Notes: generated by a model not told the origin, from the sequence alone. Numbered from the stretch's first letter, positions 32,173 to 42,364 are shown. The stretch is DNA of 64,000 nt from Georgenia_A wangjunii (GCF_036421915.1 NZ_JAZGOM010000002.1), one strand, 5' to 3'. Program-made: numbers and translations.

Positions 32173-32391
32173 TCACGTCGACGCCCCGTCCTCGTCGAGG
32201 AAGGCGATCCACACCGTGAAGGGCCCGTCCCTGTCGACGGCGACGAGCGCGCTCGTGTGGTCGAGCACCTCCTCGTCGGTGCGGACGACCGGGGACGGGG
32301 GCTCCCAGCCCGGGTCGCCCTCGTCCCAGTGATCGTCGTCGTACCAGTCGTACCGGTCGTCCTCGGCGTCCGCGCCAGGTGCCTCATCCTT
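32173..32391 (-). CDS. Acidic open frame with no visible start codon
   Basis: A 73-codon frame with typical high-GC third positions, rich in Asp, Glu and Trp (DDRYDWYDDDHWDEGDPGW), ending TVWIAFLDEDGAST. It overlaps the stop of the phosphotransferase gene. No ATG, GTG or TTG lies at its upstream end; the only standard start in it is a GTG at 32268, which would leave 31 residues. It may be a frameshifted C-terminal part of the phosphotransferase, a product of ribosomal frameshifting, or a small gene broken by an indel or sequence error. Confidence 0.35.
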   Translation of the reverse strand, partial: KDEAPGADAEDDRYDWYDDDHWDEGDPGWEPPSPVVRTDEEVLDHTSALVAVDRDGPFTVWIAFLDEDGAST

Positions 32392-33367
32392 CTGCGGTCT
32401 CCTCCAGCACGGCGTCGAGCGCCGCCACGGTGGCGGCCCACCCCGGCGGGCGGTCGAGCGCCACCCACGTGCGCTCGGCGAGCACGCCGAGGAGGACGTG
32501 GGTCTCGAGCCGCTCCGACGCACCGCCGTCGGCGAGGCCGTACCGCTCGAGGAGGGTCGGCACGAGGGAGGGGTCGTGCTGGCGCACGTGGCGGACCGTG
32601 AGCGCAAGGTCGGACAGCGGGTCGTCCCACGAGGCGCGCTCGAGGTCGACGACTCCCGTGACGCGCGCCTTGCCCGTGGGCGTGACGAGGACGTTCCCGC
32701 CGTTGAGATCGTTGTGGCACAGCGTCGGTGCCAGCTCGGCCGGGAAGAGGTCGCGGCGGCGCAGGACGTGGTCCCGCACGCGCCGGGCGAGGTCGGGGGA
32801 GCCGCCGTGCGAGAGGAAGGCGGGCAGCTCCCGGGCGAGCACGTCGCCGAGCCGGTCCCACGCCGTGGCGCGCCGGTGCTCGGCTCGGCTGCCGACGCTG
32901 CCGACGCTGCCGACGCTGCCGAACCTGGAGCCGCGAACCGCGTGGACCCGGCGCAGGACGTCGGCAACCTCACGGAGCAGCTCTGCGTGCTCGGCACGGT
33001 CGAGGCGCGCTCGCCGGTCCGCCCACCGCACGCCGGGCAGGCGTGTGAGGAGGACGAACGGGCGCCCGCCAGGCAGGGCGTCGACCAGGACGACGTCGGG
33101 CGCGGGGACACCGTCGACGTCACGGAGGAGGCGCAGCGCCACCTCCTCCGTCTCTGCCCGCCGGTGCGCGTCGGCGGCGTAGACCTTGGCGACGTACGTG
33201 GCGCCCTCGGCATCGCTCAGCCCGACGACGTGACCGACGGCCCCCTGGACGGCGGGGCGCCAGTCGTCGGCCGTCACGGGCCGCCGGAGCCCGGCGGCCA
33301 CGGCGTCGACGAGCGCCCGCACCGGGACGCGGGACGCACCTGCACGCGCCGGGCCTGCGTCGGTCAC
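32384..33367 (-). CDS. Aminoglycoside-phosphotransferase-like kinase
   Basis: A 327-residue APH/choline-kinase fold enzyme. The catalytic loop is CHNDLNGGNVLV (HxDxxxxN pattern) near residue 218, and the metal-binding DLERASW follows near residue 240. A short Gly-Ser-Val microsatellite (9-bp unit) lies around residue 150. The substrate cannot be assigned; members phosphorylate antibiotics, sugars or fructosamines. GTG at 33367 overlaps the stop of the upstream lipoprotein gene (GTGA), so the two form an operon. Confidence 0.82.
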   Translation of the reverse strand: MTDAGPARAGASRVPVRALVDAVAAGLRRPVTADDWRPAVQGAVGHVVGLSDAEGATYVAKVYAADAHRRAETEEVALRLLRDVDGVPAPDVVLVDALPGGRPFVLLTRLPGVRWADRRARLDRAEHAELLREVADVLRRVHAVRGSRFGSVGSVGSVGSRAEHRRATAWDRLGDVLARELPAFLSHGGSPDLARRVRDHVLRRRDLFPAELAPTLCHNDLNGGNVLVTPTGKARVTGVVDLERASWDDPLSDLALTVRHVRQHDPSLVPTLLERYGLADGGASERLETHVLLGVLAERTWVALDRPPGWAATVAALDAVLEETAEG

Positions 33368-33699
33368 CGGTCCAGGACCCGTACGGCCTCGATGTCGCAC
33401 TGGACCGGGTAGGACTCGGCGCAGGGCCCGCCGATCCACACCTCGACCGTGGCGCCTTCCTCGAGCCCGACGGCACCGATCTCCGCACCGTCGGAGCCGC
33501 GGTAGATCAGGGGATCCCCGCCCAGGAGGCTCATGCCCTCGAAGTAGCCGTCGGAGGACTCGACGAGGAACGCCCCGCCGTCGCGCGTCCGCACGACGCC
33601 GGTCGTCTCCGGGTCCCCGCCGGGCGGCCCGCCGGCGCCGCTGCATCCGGCCGCGCCGAGGAGCACGAGACCGGCGGCCACCACCGCGCGTACGCCCAT
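33364..33699 (-). CDS. Small secreted lipoprotein
   Basis: A 111-residue protein with signal peptide and lipobox LLGAAGC (Cys at residue 19), then a Gly/Pro linker and a compact domain with TGVVRTRDGGAFLVESSDGYFEG that could be an OB-like beta barrel. Two further cysteines (CAESYPVQC) may form a disulfide. Function unknown. It is the first gene of the operon with the phosphotransferase. Confidence 0.75.
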   Translation of the reverse strand: MGVRAVVAAGLVLLGAAGCSGAGGPPGGDPETTGVVRTRDGGAFLVESSDGYFEGMSLLGGDPLIYRGSDGAEIGAVGLEEGATVEVWIGGPCAESYPVQCDIEAVRVLDR

Positions 33700-33796
33700 G
33701 CTCCGATGATGCCCCGACGCACGCCGGCGCCGGGCGGACTTGGCCGGAGATCGGCCTGACGCTCCGCCTCCGCCCTACGCACGCAACCCCAGGCAC

Positions 33797-33827
33797 TTGC
33801 CGAACCGATCGACTAACAATAGATTGT
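33797..33827 (+). promoter_or_regulatory. SigA-type promoter with palindromic operator
   Basis: TTGCCG (33797-33802) and TAGATT (33820-33825) are spaced by 17 bases, a classical promoter. The -10 overlaps the palindrome ACAAT-AG-ATTGT (33816-33827). The downstream operon encodes a small HTH protein, so autoregulation through this site is likely. The ATG at 33855 has the Shine-Dalgarno AGGAG. Confidence 0.65.
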
Positions 33828-33854
33828 CATCGTTACTCGACAACAGGAGCTCTC

Positions 33855-34367
33855 ATGGGCAACCTCGCCCTCCACGCGTTGCGCGTCGTGCTCGCGCTCT
33901 GCCTCATCGGCACGCTCGTCGTCCAGGTCGTCATGGTGCCGCTGCTCGCGAACGACCTCGCGGGGGAGGGCAGCGTGGTCCTCGGCTCGCTCACGCTCCC
34001 GGCCCTGGCCGTCGTCTTCCTCGCCCTCGTCGTCCTCGCCGTCGTCACGGTCCAGGTGACCCTCGTGTGCGTCTGGCGGCTGCTGACGATGGTGCGGGCC
34101 GGGACCGTCTTCTCCCACGCCGCGTTCCGGTACGTCGACGTCGTCATCGGTGCCATCGCGACCGCCGCGGTCCTCGTCCTCGGCATCGCGTGCACGCTGG
34201 CGCCCGGCGGGATCGCGCCCGGCATCGTCCTGCTCATCTGCGGCGTCGCGCTGCTGACGGCGGGGGTGGCCCTCATCGTCTACGTCATGCGGATGCTGCT
34301 GGCCCAGGCGGTCGACCGGGACGCCGAGGCGAGCCACCTCCGCGCCGAGCTCGACGAGGTGATCTGA
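33855..34367 (+). CDS. DUF2975 membrane protein
   Basis: A 170-residue protein with four membrane helices (about residues 7-30, 44-68, 92-115, 122-148) matching the DUF2975 pattern (LLTMVRAGTVFSHAAFRYVD between helices two and three). Members are usually encoded with a small Cro/C1-type regulator of the YozG type, as here. The biological role is unknown; the pair may sense membrane or developmental cues. Start ATG follows AGGAG. The stop overlaps the regulator ATG in TGATG. Confidence 0.82.
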   Translation: MGNLALHALRVVLALCLIGTLVVQVVMVPLLANDLAGEGSVVLGSLTLPALAVVFLALVVLAVVTVQVTLVCVWRLLTMVRAGTVFSHAAFRYVDVVIGAIATAAVLVLGIACTLAPGGIAPGIVLLICGVALLTAGVALIVYVMRMLLAQAVDRDAEASHLRAELDEVI

Positions 34368-34627
34368 TGCCGATCGTCGTCGACGTCGACGTCATGCTCG
34401 CGCGGCGGAAGATGTCCGTGGGCACGCTCGCCGAACGCGTCGGGATCACTCCCGCCAACCTCGCGGTCCTCAAGAACGGGCGCGCCAAGGCCGTCCGCTT
34501 CACGACGCTCGCAGCCCTGTGCGAGGTCCTCGAGTGCCAGCCCGGCGACCTCCTCCGCTGGGAGCCCGACGCTCCCGCTGCGGTGGCACCTGAGGTCGGA
34601 GCGCCCGGCGCTGACCTCGACCGCTAG
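34367..34627 (+). CDS. YozG-type HTH regulator
   Basis: An 86-residue Cro/C1-type helix-turn-helix protein: MLARRKMSVGTLAERVGITPANLAVLKNGRAKAVRFTTLAALCEVLECQPGDLL spans the five-helix domain (residues about 10-63). It is coupled to the DUF2975 gene and probably binds the palindrome over their common promoter. The C-terminal 20 residues are Ala/Pro-rich. Confidence 0.85.
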   Translation: MPIVVDVDVMLARRKMSVGTLAERVGITPANLAVLKNGRAKAVRFTTLAALCEVLECQPGDLLRWEPDAPAAVAPEVGAPGADLDR

Positions 34628-34663
34628 CGCCGGGTACCTCTAGGCAGCGTCGGTGCCCCGTGG

Positions 34664-34669
34664 GACGAT
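34664..34669 (+). promoter_or_regulatory. -10-like hexamer GACGAT before the AraC gene
   Basis: GACGAT is followed by seven bases and the GTG at 34677. The match to TANNNT is weaker at the first base, but spacing agrees with the other leaderless promoters. Confidence 0.35.
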
Positions 34670-34676
34670 CACGGGC

Positions 34677-35126
34677 GTGAGCAGCAGCGCCGCCGACACC
34701 CAGCGCCTGCGCGACCTCGCCCGGTTGCGCCGCGTGCGTGACCGGATCGACCGCGAGTACGCGCGGCCCCTCGACGTCGAGTCGCTCGCCCGCGGCGTGC
34801 ACATGTCCGCCGGTCACCTGAGCCGTCAGTTCCGGCTCGCCTACGGGGAGGCGCCCTACGGCTACCTCATGACTCGCCGCATCGAGCGGGCGATGGCGCT
34901 GCTCCGGCGCGGCGACCTCACCGTCACCGAGGTGTGCTTCGCCGTCGGCTGCTCGTCGTTGGGCACGTTCAGCACCCGCTTCAGCGAGCTCGTCGGCATG
35001 CCGCCGAGCGTCTACCGGGAGCGGGCGGCGCAGGCGACGGCGGGGATGCCGGCGTGCGTCGCGAAGCAGGTGACGAGACCGGTCAGGAATCGAGAAGCGA
35101 CGGCCGCCGAGCCCGCTCTAGCGTGA
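34677..35126 (+). CDS. AraC-family transcriptional regulator
   Basis: A 149-residue regulator consisting almost only of the AraC DNA-binding domain: helix-turn-helix one is VESLARGVHMSAGHLSRQFR, and the second is VTEVCFAVGCSSLGTFSTRFSELVGMPPSVYR. It lacks a sensor domain. GTG at 34677 gives a compact protein. The next gene (VOC protein) starts six bases after its stop and the UvrA-like gene follows that, so this regulator probably controls the set. Confidence 0.88.
   Translation: MSSSAADTQRLRDLARLRRVRDRIDREYARPLDVESLARGVHMSAGHLSRQFRLAYGEAPYGYLMTRRIERAMALLRRGDLTVTEVCFAVGCSSLGTFSTRFSELVGMPPSVYRERAAQATAGMPACVAKQVTRPVRNREATAAEPALA
35119..35124 (+). promoter_or_regulatory. -10 hexamer TAGCGT before the VOC gene
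   Basis: TAGCGT overlaps the last codons of the AraC gene and is followed by seven bases and the ATG at 35132. It could give the VOC-UvrA pair its own leaderless transcript. Confidence 0.45.
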
Positions 35127-35131
35127 GCGCC

Positions 35132-35542
35132 ATGGACATCACCATTCACTCGAGCTTCCTCCCGCACGACGACCCCGAGGCTGCTCTGGCCTTCTACCGC
35201 GACACGCTCGGCTTCGAGGTCCGCCTCGACGTCGGGTACGACGGGATGCGCTGGATCACCGTCGGCCCGCCCGGCCAGCCCGACACGGCCATCGTGCTGC
35301 ACCCACCGGCTGCCGACCCCGGCGTCACCGACGACGAGCGCCGCACCATCGCGGAGATGATGGCCAAGGGCACGTACGGTGGCATCAACCTGGCCACCGA
35401 CGACCTCGACGCCACCTTCGACCGGCTGCAGGCCAGCGGTGCCGACGTCGTCCAGGAGCCGACCGAGCAGCCGTACGGGGTGCGTGACTGCGCCTTCCGG
35501 GATCCTGCGGGCAACCTCGTCCGCATCCAGGAGGGACACTGA
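35132..35542 (+). CDS. VOC-superfamily (glyoxalase/bleomycin-resistance-like) protein
   Basis: A 136-residue protein of the vicinal-oxygen-chelate fold. It shows both beta-alpha-beta modules: LPHDDPEAALAFYRDTLGFEVR at the start and NLATDDLDATFDRLQASGADVVQEPTEQPYGVRDCAFRDPAGNLVRI at the end (given in parts), with metal-ligand type Glu near the C-terminus. Family members are metalloenzymes or antibiotic-binding proteins. Linkage to AraC and UvrA2 genes suggests a role in handling a toxic small molecule, possibly DNA-reactive. Confidence 0.85.
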   Translation: MDITIHSSFLPHDDPEAALAFYRDTLGFEVRLDVGYDGMRWITVGPPGQPDTAIVLHPPAADPGVTDDERRTIAEMMAKGTYGGINLATDDLDATFDRLQASGADVVQEPTEQPYGVRDCAFRDPAGNLVRIQEGH

Positions 35543-35546
35543 CCCG

Positions 35547-37898
<2,352 letters not shown>

Positions 37899-37951
37899 GG
37901 CCGGCGGCGAGCCGGGGCACGGGGGACCGTCGGGCGACCGACCGCGGCGCG

Positions 37952-38629
37952 TCAGCGCGCCGTGGCTCCGGGACCGTCGTCGGTCGGACCGGCGCAACGG
38001 GCGCTGAGCTGGGGCACGCCGGGGCCGGTGAGGTCCCGGCAGTAGTCGCGCCGGCCGGCCATCGCCATCGTGAGGGCGAGCGTCGTCCCGGAGACGAGGG
38101 GACCGGCGCCGCTCGCGAACGGGCCGTCGGTCGCCTCGAGGCGCAGCCCCGCGGCGGTGGCGCGGCTGTCGACGGTGAAGTCCCGGCGCACGTAGAACTG
38201 GGCGACCTCGGTCGCGGCGGCGAGCGAGGGTGTCCGCACGAGACCGAGCGGGCGCCGGACGTCCTGCGCGTGCACGACCACCTCGCCGAGCCAGGCCGCC
38301 GTCGGTCCCGGCGCCGAGGTGGTGCTCGTCACGACGCCGCGGAAGCGTTCGAGGGTCTCGGCCGGGGTGGCGCCGCGATGTTCCGCGAGCCGTCGGTCGT
38401 TGTGGAGGTTGAAGTCGAACCGGGCACCGAGGACGCTCGCGAACCAGCGGAGCGGTCCTAGGCTCGCAGCCGCGGTGAGGTGCGCCACGACGTCCTCGAC
38501 CGTCCATCGTCCGCACAGCGACGGCGCCGCCCACTGTGCGGCGGTGAGGTCGCTCAGGTCCTCGGCGAGGGCGGCCCGTTCCGCGTGGGCGAGCGTCCAC
38601 AGTCGCGCGCGCGACGTACCAGCTGACAC
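37952..38629 (-). CDS. Maleylpyruvate-isomerase-family mycothiol-dependent-type enzyme
   Basis: A 225-residue protein of the TIGR03083/DinB-like group. The N-terminal four-helix bundle begins LWTLAHAERAALAEDLSDLTAAQW, with CGRWTVEDVVAHLTAA carrying a metal-binding His. The second metal region is EVVVHAQDVRRPLG near residue 125. These enzymes are believed to use mycothiol with a divalent metal; the substrate is unknown. GTG at 38629 follows GGGGAGG. A second family member lies 1.1 kb away. Confidence 0.82.
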   Translation of the reverse strand: MSAGTSRARLWTLAHAERAALAEDLSDLTAAQWAAPSLCGRWTVEDVVAHLTAAASLGPLRWFASVLGARFDFNLHNDRRLAEHRGATPAETLERFRGVVTSTTSAPGPTAAWLGEVVVHAQDVRRPLGLVRTPSLAAATEVAQFYVRRDFTVDSRATAAGLRLEATDGPFASGAGPLVSGTTLALTMAMAGRRDYCRDLTGPGVPQLSARCAGPTDDGPGATAR

Positions 38630-38743
38630 AGGTCCTCCCCTTCGCCGAGTGGGCACACCGTAGCGCGGCGGTCTGCGCCGCCTCCGGCGTGTCGGCTCCC
38701 GCACCCGCCCACAGCCTCCGGGGCCCGTGCCAGCATCGAGGCC

Positions 38744-39091
38744 GTGATCATCGTGAGCGAGGCGGGTGCGACCCGCGCGGACGGAACGACGTCGTACGTG
38801 GAGAACCTGCGCGTGCCCGACCTCAGCCTGGGGACGTACGTCATCCCGGCCGGCGGGGTCGACGGCCAGCGGCCGCACACCGAGGACGAGATCTACGTCG
38901 TCCTGCGGGGGGTGGGCAGGCTGTGGACACCGGGTCGCACGGCCGACGTCGGTCCCGGGAGCGTCCTCTTCGTCCCCGCCGGCGAGGAGCACCGGTTCGT
39001 CGACATCACCGAGGACCTCACCGTCCTCGTCATCTTCGGCCCGGCGGAGCACACGCGCCGGCCGCCGACGCGGGGGACCGCGGGCGCCTGA
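38744..39091 (+). CDS. Single-domain cupin protein
   Basis: A 115-residue cupin. Motif one is GQRPHTEDEIYVVLRGVGRLW (His, Glu metal ligands near residue 45-50) and motif two is PGSVLFVPAGEEHRFVDI (His near residue 83). Such small cupins can be isomerases, oxygenases or ligand sensors; function cannot be assigned. GTG at 38744 is placed eight bases after a weak CAGCAT hexamer. It sits between two divergent members of the mycothiol-dependent-type family. Confidence 0.85.
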   Translation: MIIVSEAGATRADGTTSYVENLRVPDLSLGTYVIPAGGVDGQRPHTEDEIYVVLRGVGRLWTPGRTADVGPGSVLFVPAGEEHRFVDITEDLTVLVIFGPAEHTRRPPTRGTAGA

Positions 39092-39111
39092 CCCGACCGC
39101 CTGCGGCGGCC

Positions 39112-39759
39112 CTACCGCTCGCGGGTGGCCACGCCGAGGAGACGGTTCGCTCCCGGCCCCCCGAGGCGCGCGGAGTCCACCGGGCGTCCGGAGACGGCGA
39201 GCAGGAGGTCGAGGGCGTCGGCCTCGACCTCGTCTCCGGCGCCCCACGCGGTCCCGGAGCTCCGGTCGACGAGACAGAGGCCGGCGGCCCGCTCGCGTCC
39301 TCCGCCGAAGGAGACGGCCGTGCGCAGCTGGTGGTCCAGGGCCTGGCGGATCGCGTCCTCGGGGTAGGTGCCGGTCATGCCGAGCGGGCGGCGGATGTCC
39401 TCGCCGTGGACGATCGCCTCGACGAGCCGTGTCGCGAGGTTGGCCGGGGGAGTGCGCGTGAGGTCCGCGACGTCGAGGAGCGCCGCGACGGTCTCCCGCG
39501 GATGCAGCCGTCGCTCGCGCGCGATGCCCATGGCGTTCGCGCGGTCGAAGTCCATCCGTGCGGCGAGGAGGTCGCGGACGAAGGAGCGCCGCGTCGTCCG
39601 CGCGGTGTCGACGAGGTGGGCGAGGACGTCGTGGACGTCCCACCCCGGGCACAAGGACGCCCGACCCCACTCCTCGTCGGGCAGGTCAGTGAGATCGGCG
39701 GCGAGCTGCCGACGCTCCTCATGGACCGCCTCCCACACTGCTGCTGCTGACGCGCGCAC
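39112..39759 (-). CDS. Second maleylpyruvate-isomerase-family mycothiol-dependent-type enzyme
   Basis: A 215-residue paralogue of the protein encoded at 37952-38629. It has the same plan: WEAVHEERRQLAADLTDLPDEEW, then CPGWDVHDVLAHLVDTA with the first metal His, and VEAIVHGEDIRRPLGM with the second. GTG at 39759 is preceded by GAGGGAG. The C-terminal part VDRSSGTAWGAGDEVEADALDLLLAVSGRP matches the family SCP2-like end. Function is inferred only at family level. Confidence 0.83.
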   Translation of the reverse strand: MRASAAAVWEAVHEERRQLAADLTDLPDEEWGRASLCPGWDVHDVLAHLVDTARTTRRSFVRDLLAARMDFDRANAMGIARERRLHPRETVAALLDVADLTRTPPANLATRLVEAIVHGEDIRRPLGMTGTYPEDAIRQALDHQLRTAVSFGGGRERAAGLCLVDRSSGTAWGAGDEVEADALDLLLAVSGRPVDSARLGGPGANRLLGVATRER

Positions 39760-39879
39760 GTCGACTCCCTCGGCATGTGGGGGACAGGCCGGTGCCGTTC
39801 ATGGCACGACGACATGCATCGTAGGTTCGGCGAAGGCGCCTCCGCGCAAGACTCGCCGCCCTCGGGACACATGCTCGGT

Positions 39880-40743
39880 ATGGACAGGTCGGCCAGACGC
39901 CGTGCGGCAGCACCGCGTCGCCCCGCAGCGAGGCTCACGACGGCGGTGCCCGTCCTCGCGCTCCTCGCCGGCTGCTCGTCGGTCGCGCCTGCCGGGTCGG
40001 CTCCCATCGGCGAGGCAGGGGCGCCTGTGACCAGCGAGACCTGCGTCAGCTGGGCCGAGTTCCCGGATGCCCGGGCGAGGAGCGACGCCTCCACGATCGT
40101 CGTCGAGGCAATCGCCCACGAGCGGGTCGGGGAGCGATCGATGTTCGGCGCACAGGCGTCGGTCTGGGACGTCGAGGTGACGGCCGCGCGCAAGGGCGAC
40201 GTCGAGGTGGGCGACCGGCTCGAGGTCGCGTCCACTCCCGTGACGTGCAGCGCGGCGACGTACCCGGAGGGAGATCCGCTCGACACCGACGTCGGGCTCG
40301 TCCTCTACCTCGACGACACCGACTTCGCCGTCGAGGGCACCGAGCGCGGTCTCGCACTCATCACGCCCCTCGATGGCGTGCAGCCGCTGGGCACCACTAG
40401 AGGAGAGGCCGCGACGTGGGCGCTGAGCGACCCGGCGGCCGTGTCAGCAGGCAGCGTGAGCATCGACATCGGTGTCACACGTCTCGCATGCGCCTCGGGC
40501 GTCACGGGCGAGGTGCTCGAGCCACAGGTGACCTACGAAGCTGACCGTGTTGTCGTCGAGGTCGACGTCGCGCCGCTCGGCGGGAGCGCTACGAGCATCC
40601 ACACCTGCCAGGGCAACGACGTCGTCCCCGTGAGGGTCGAACTCGACGAGCCGATCGGCGACCGCCAGCTCGTCGACGGCGCCTGCCTGGCGGGTCTCGC
40701 CATCGACACGGCATTCTGCCTGGACGCCGCGCGGTGGCCGTAG
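39880..40743 (+). CDS. Predicted lipoprotein, unlike codon use
   Basis: A protein of about 287 residues starting at ATG 39880 (ATG 39871 is an alternative). The basic n-region DRSARRRAAAPRRPAAR is followed by a hydrophobic stretch and lipobox LALLAGC. The mature part has a beta-rich first domain (STIVVEAIAHERVGERSMFGAQASVWDVEVTAA) similar in feel to secreted OB-like domains, and four cysteines in the second half. No family recognised. Codons such as ACT AGA GGA and GAA GCT make it less GC-biased than its neighbours, which hints at later acquisition. TAGGTT at 39822-39827 is a possible -10. Confidence 0.65.
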   Translation: MDRSARRRAAAPRRPAARLTTAVPVLALLAGCSSVAPAGSAPIGEAGAPVTSETCVSWAEFPDARARSDASTIVVEAIAHERVGERSMFGAQASVWDVEVTAARKGDVEVGDRLEVASTPVTCSAATYPEGDPLDTDVGLVLYLDDTDFAVEGTERGLALITPLDGVQPLGTTRGEAATWALSDPAAVSAGSVSIDIGVTRLACASGVTGEVLEPQVTYEADRVVVEVDVAPLGGSATSIHTCQGNDVVPVRVELDEPIGDRQLVDGACLAGLAIDTAFCLDAARWP

Positions 40744-41175
40744 ATCAACAGCTGCTCGGCCACCGGCCATGGCGTGCTGAGCTGGAGGCCGACGACCACA
40801 GCATGGACTGAATAACGTCCCGGTGCCTTTCCGAGGGCGTGTGCGACTCGCGCTCCGATAGCTCCGGGAATTTCTCCCGTGGCTCGCCATGGCCGCTGGA
40901 TCAGCATTCAGTGCGGCGACTCTGCTTCTGTTCTCAGCACGGGAAATATGTGTCACCACATGGGAATGTACCGAGCTGGCGGAAGAGCGCAGCATGACGA
41001 AGCACTCCACGGGCGAGTGACCGGTGGCCATGAGCCACGCGGTGCCCGTCCACCAGCTGTTGCCGCGCCTCGCCGATAATGTACATTATGTCAGTCCACC
41101 CTGGCCGGTGCGGAGGGCGTCCCCGTCCCCACGCCCCCGCCCAGGCGGGCACGCACTCACTACACCTGTTGACGA
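40744..41175. other. Gene-free, relatively AT-rich stretch
   Basis: About 430 bases with no supported gene and clearly lower GC than the surroundings (for example GGGAATTTCTCC near 40865 and ATAATGTACATTAT near 41076). Short frames are present on both strands but none has a convincing start, ribosome-binding site or family motif. The content looks like degraded or foreign DNA following the atypical lipoprotein gene. Confidence 0.5.
41076..41089. promoter_or_regulatory. Perfect 14-bp palindrome ATAATGTACATTAT
   Basis: A perfect AT-rich palindrome in a high-GC genome, the sort of site bound by TetR-, MarR- or ArsR-type regulators. On the minus strand it is followed by an ATG-started frame MYIIGEARQQLVDG of up to 60 codons that shows no family similarity and could be the start of a decayed gene. 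Confidence 0.5.
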
Positions 41176-41195
41176 GACGTTCCCGCAGGAACGTC
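41176..41195. terminator. Terminator hairpin after the methyltransferase gene
   Basis: GACGTTCC (41176-41183) pairs with GGAACGTC (41188-41195) around a CGCA loop, directly after the minus-strand stop at 41198. The position fits a transcription terminator for that gene. Confidence 0.65.
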
Positions 41196-41197
41196 CA

Positions 41198-42352
41198 TCA
41201 CTCCGCCTTGGCGCGGCTCGGCTGCTTGATCGAGCGCGTGACGGTGAACTTGCCGTTGTCCCCCATGACCTTCGTCGAGCCGACGATGCGGCGCAGGGCG
41301 CCGGCGTGGCCGAGCCGCGAGTTGAACACCGTCCATAGCTCTCCCCCCGGGCGCAGCACGCGCGCGGCGTCCTTGAACAGCTCGATCGCCACGTCGGGCT
41401 GAAGGACGGCTCCCACGTGGAAGGGCGGGTTGCACACGATGAGGTCCGTCGAGCGCGACGGCCGGGACTCGAGCCCGTCGGAGCGTACGACGTCGACGCG
41501 GTCGGTGAGCGCGTTCGCCTCGAGCGTGGCGCGGGTGGAGCGCACGGCGGCCTCCGACGTGTCGGTGGCGACGACGCGCAGCTCTGGGCGCTTCGTGGCG
41601 AGCTGGGCCGCGAGGATCCCGGTGCCGGACCCGAGGTCGATCGCGTCGCGCGCCGCCGGGCTCATCTCGTCGAGGAACGTCAGGAGGAAGCGGGTCCCGA
41701 GGTCGAGCGAGGGCCCCGCGAACGCCGCGCCGTGGGCGGCGATCCACAGGCCGTGCTCCTCCTCGAAGTGCTTGCGCGGGAACGACGGGGACGCGTCCGA
41801 CGGCGTCGGCTGGCGTGCGATGAGGCAGCGCGACTTCTGCCGCGCGAGCGACGCCGTGACGTCGGCGAAGTGCTGGCCGAGGACATCGTTCATGCTGCGT
41901 GACATGTGCTTGAGGCGTCCGCCCGCGATGAGGACGACGTCGGGCGCCGCGTGCGCGGCCACGAGCTCAGCGACCTCCTCGAGCGCCGCCAGCCCGCGCG
42001 GGAGCTGGAGGAGGACGACGCGGGCGCCGGCCACGAGCTCCGGGGCGAGGCCGAGCGGACGGAACGTGCCGGTGAGGCCCTCCCGCTCGGCGTTGGCCGC
42101 GAGGGCCCGCTCGTGGACGAGCGTGTCCTGGTGCACCCGCACGTCCTGCGCGCCGTGGAACGCCACCGCCCCGAGGGTGAGCGCGCCGTACCGGTCCCCG
42201 ATGACGACGACCTCTCCGGGGGCGGCGGCCGCGACAGCCGCAGCGGCCTCGTCGAGCACGAGCCGGTCGGTGGCGTCGACGGCCACGAGGTCGGGAGCCT
42301 CGACGTCCGGGTACCTGCGGAGCCGGTCAAGGTCGAACGTAGGGGCAGTCAT
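41198..42352 (-). CDS. RsmC/RlmG-like rRNA guanine-N2 methyltransferase
   Basis: A 384-residue protein with two tandem methyltransferase-like domains. The N-terminal one is degenerate; the C-terminal one has the SAM loop IDLGSGTGILAAQLA (near residue 240) and the catalytic NPPFHVG (near residue 313), the signature of 16S/23S rRNA guanine-N2 methyltransferases RsmC and RlmG. Which nucleotide is modified cannot be told. The ATG at 42352 is preceded by GATGAT at exact leaderless spacing; GGAGGG between them is too close to serve as a Shine-Dalgarno. Confidence 0.87.
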   Translation of the reverse strand: MTAPTFDLDRLRRYPDVEAPDLVAVDATDRLVLDEAAAAVAAAAPGEVVVIGDRYGALTLGAVAFHGAQDVRVHQDTLVHERALAANAEREGLTGTFRPLGLAPELVAGARVVLLQLPRGLAALEEVAELVAAHAAPDVVLIAGGRLKHMSRSMNDVLGQHFADVTASLARQKSRCLIARQPTPSDASPSFPRKHFEEEHGLWIAAHGAAFAGPSLDLGTRFLLTFLDEMSPAARDAIDLGSGTGILAAQLATKRPELRVVATDTSEAAVRSTRATLEANALTDRVDVVRSDGLESRPSRSTDLIVCNPPFHVGAVLQPDVAIELFKDAARVLRPGGELWTVFNSRLGHAGALRRIVGSTKVMGDNGKFTVTRSIKQPSRAKAE

Positions 42353-42358
42353 CCCTCC

Positions 42359-42364
42359 ATCATC
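42359..42364 (-). promoter_or_regulatory. -10-like hexamer GATGAT before the methyltransferase gene
   Basis: On the minus strand GATGAT is followed by six bases and the ATG at 42352, exact leaderless spacing with a one-base departure from TANNNT. It lies in the 35-base gap after the stop of the upstream monooxygenase gene. Confidence 0.4.

Noticed and set aside
41076..41089. Replication origin or attachment site at the AT-rich palindrome
   Set aside because: There are no DnaA-box clusters, integrase or tRNA gene nearby; an operator is more likely.
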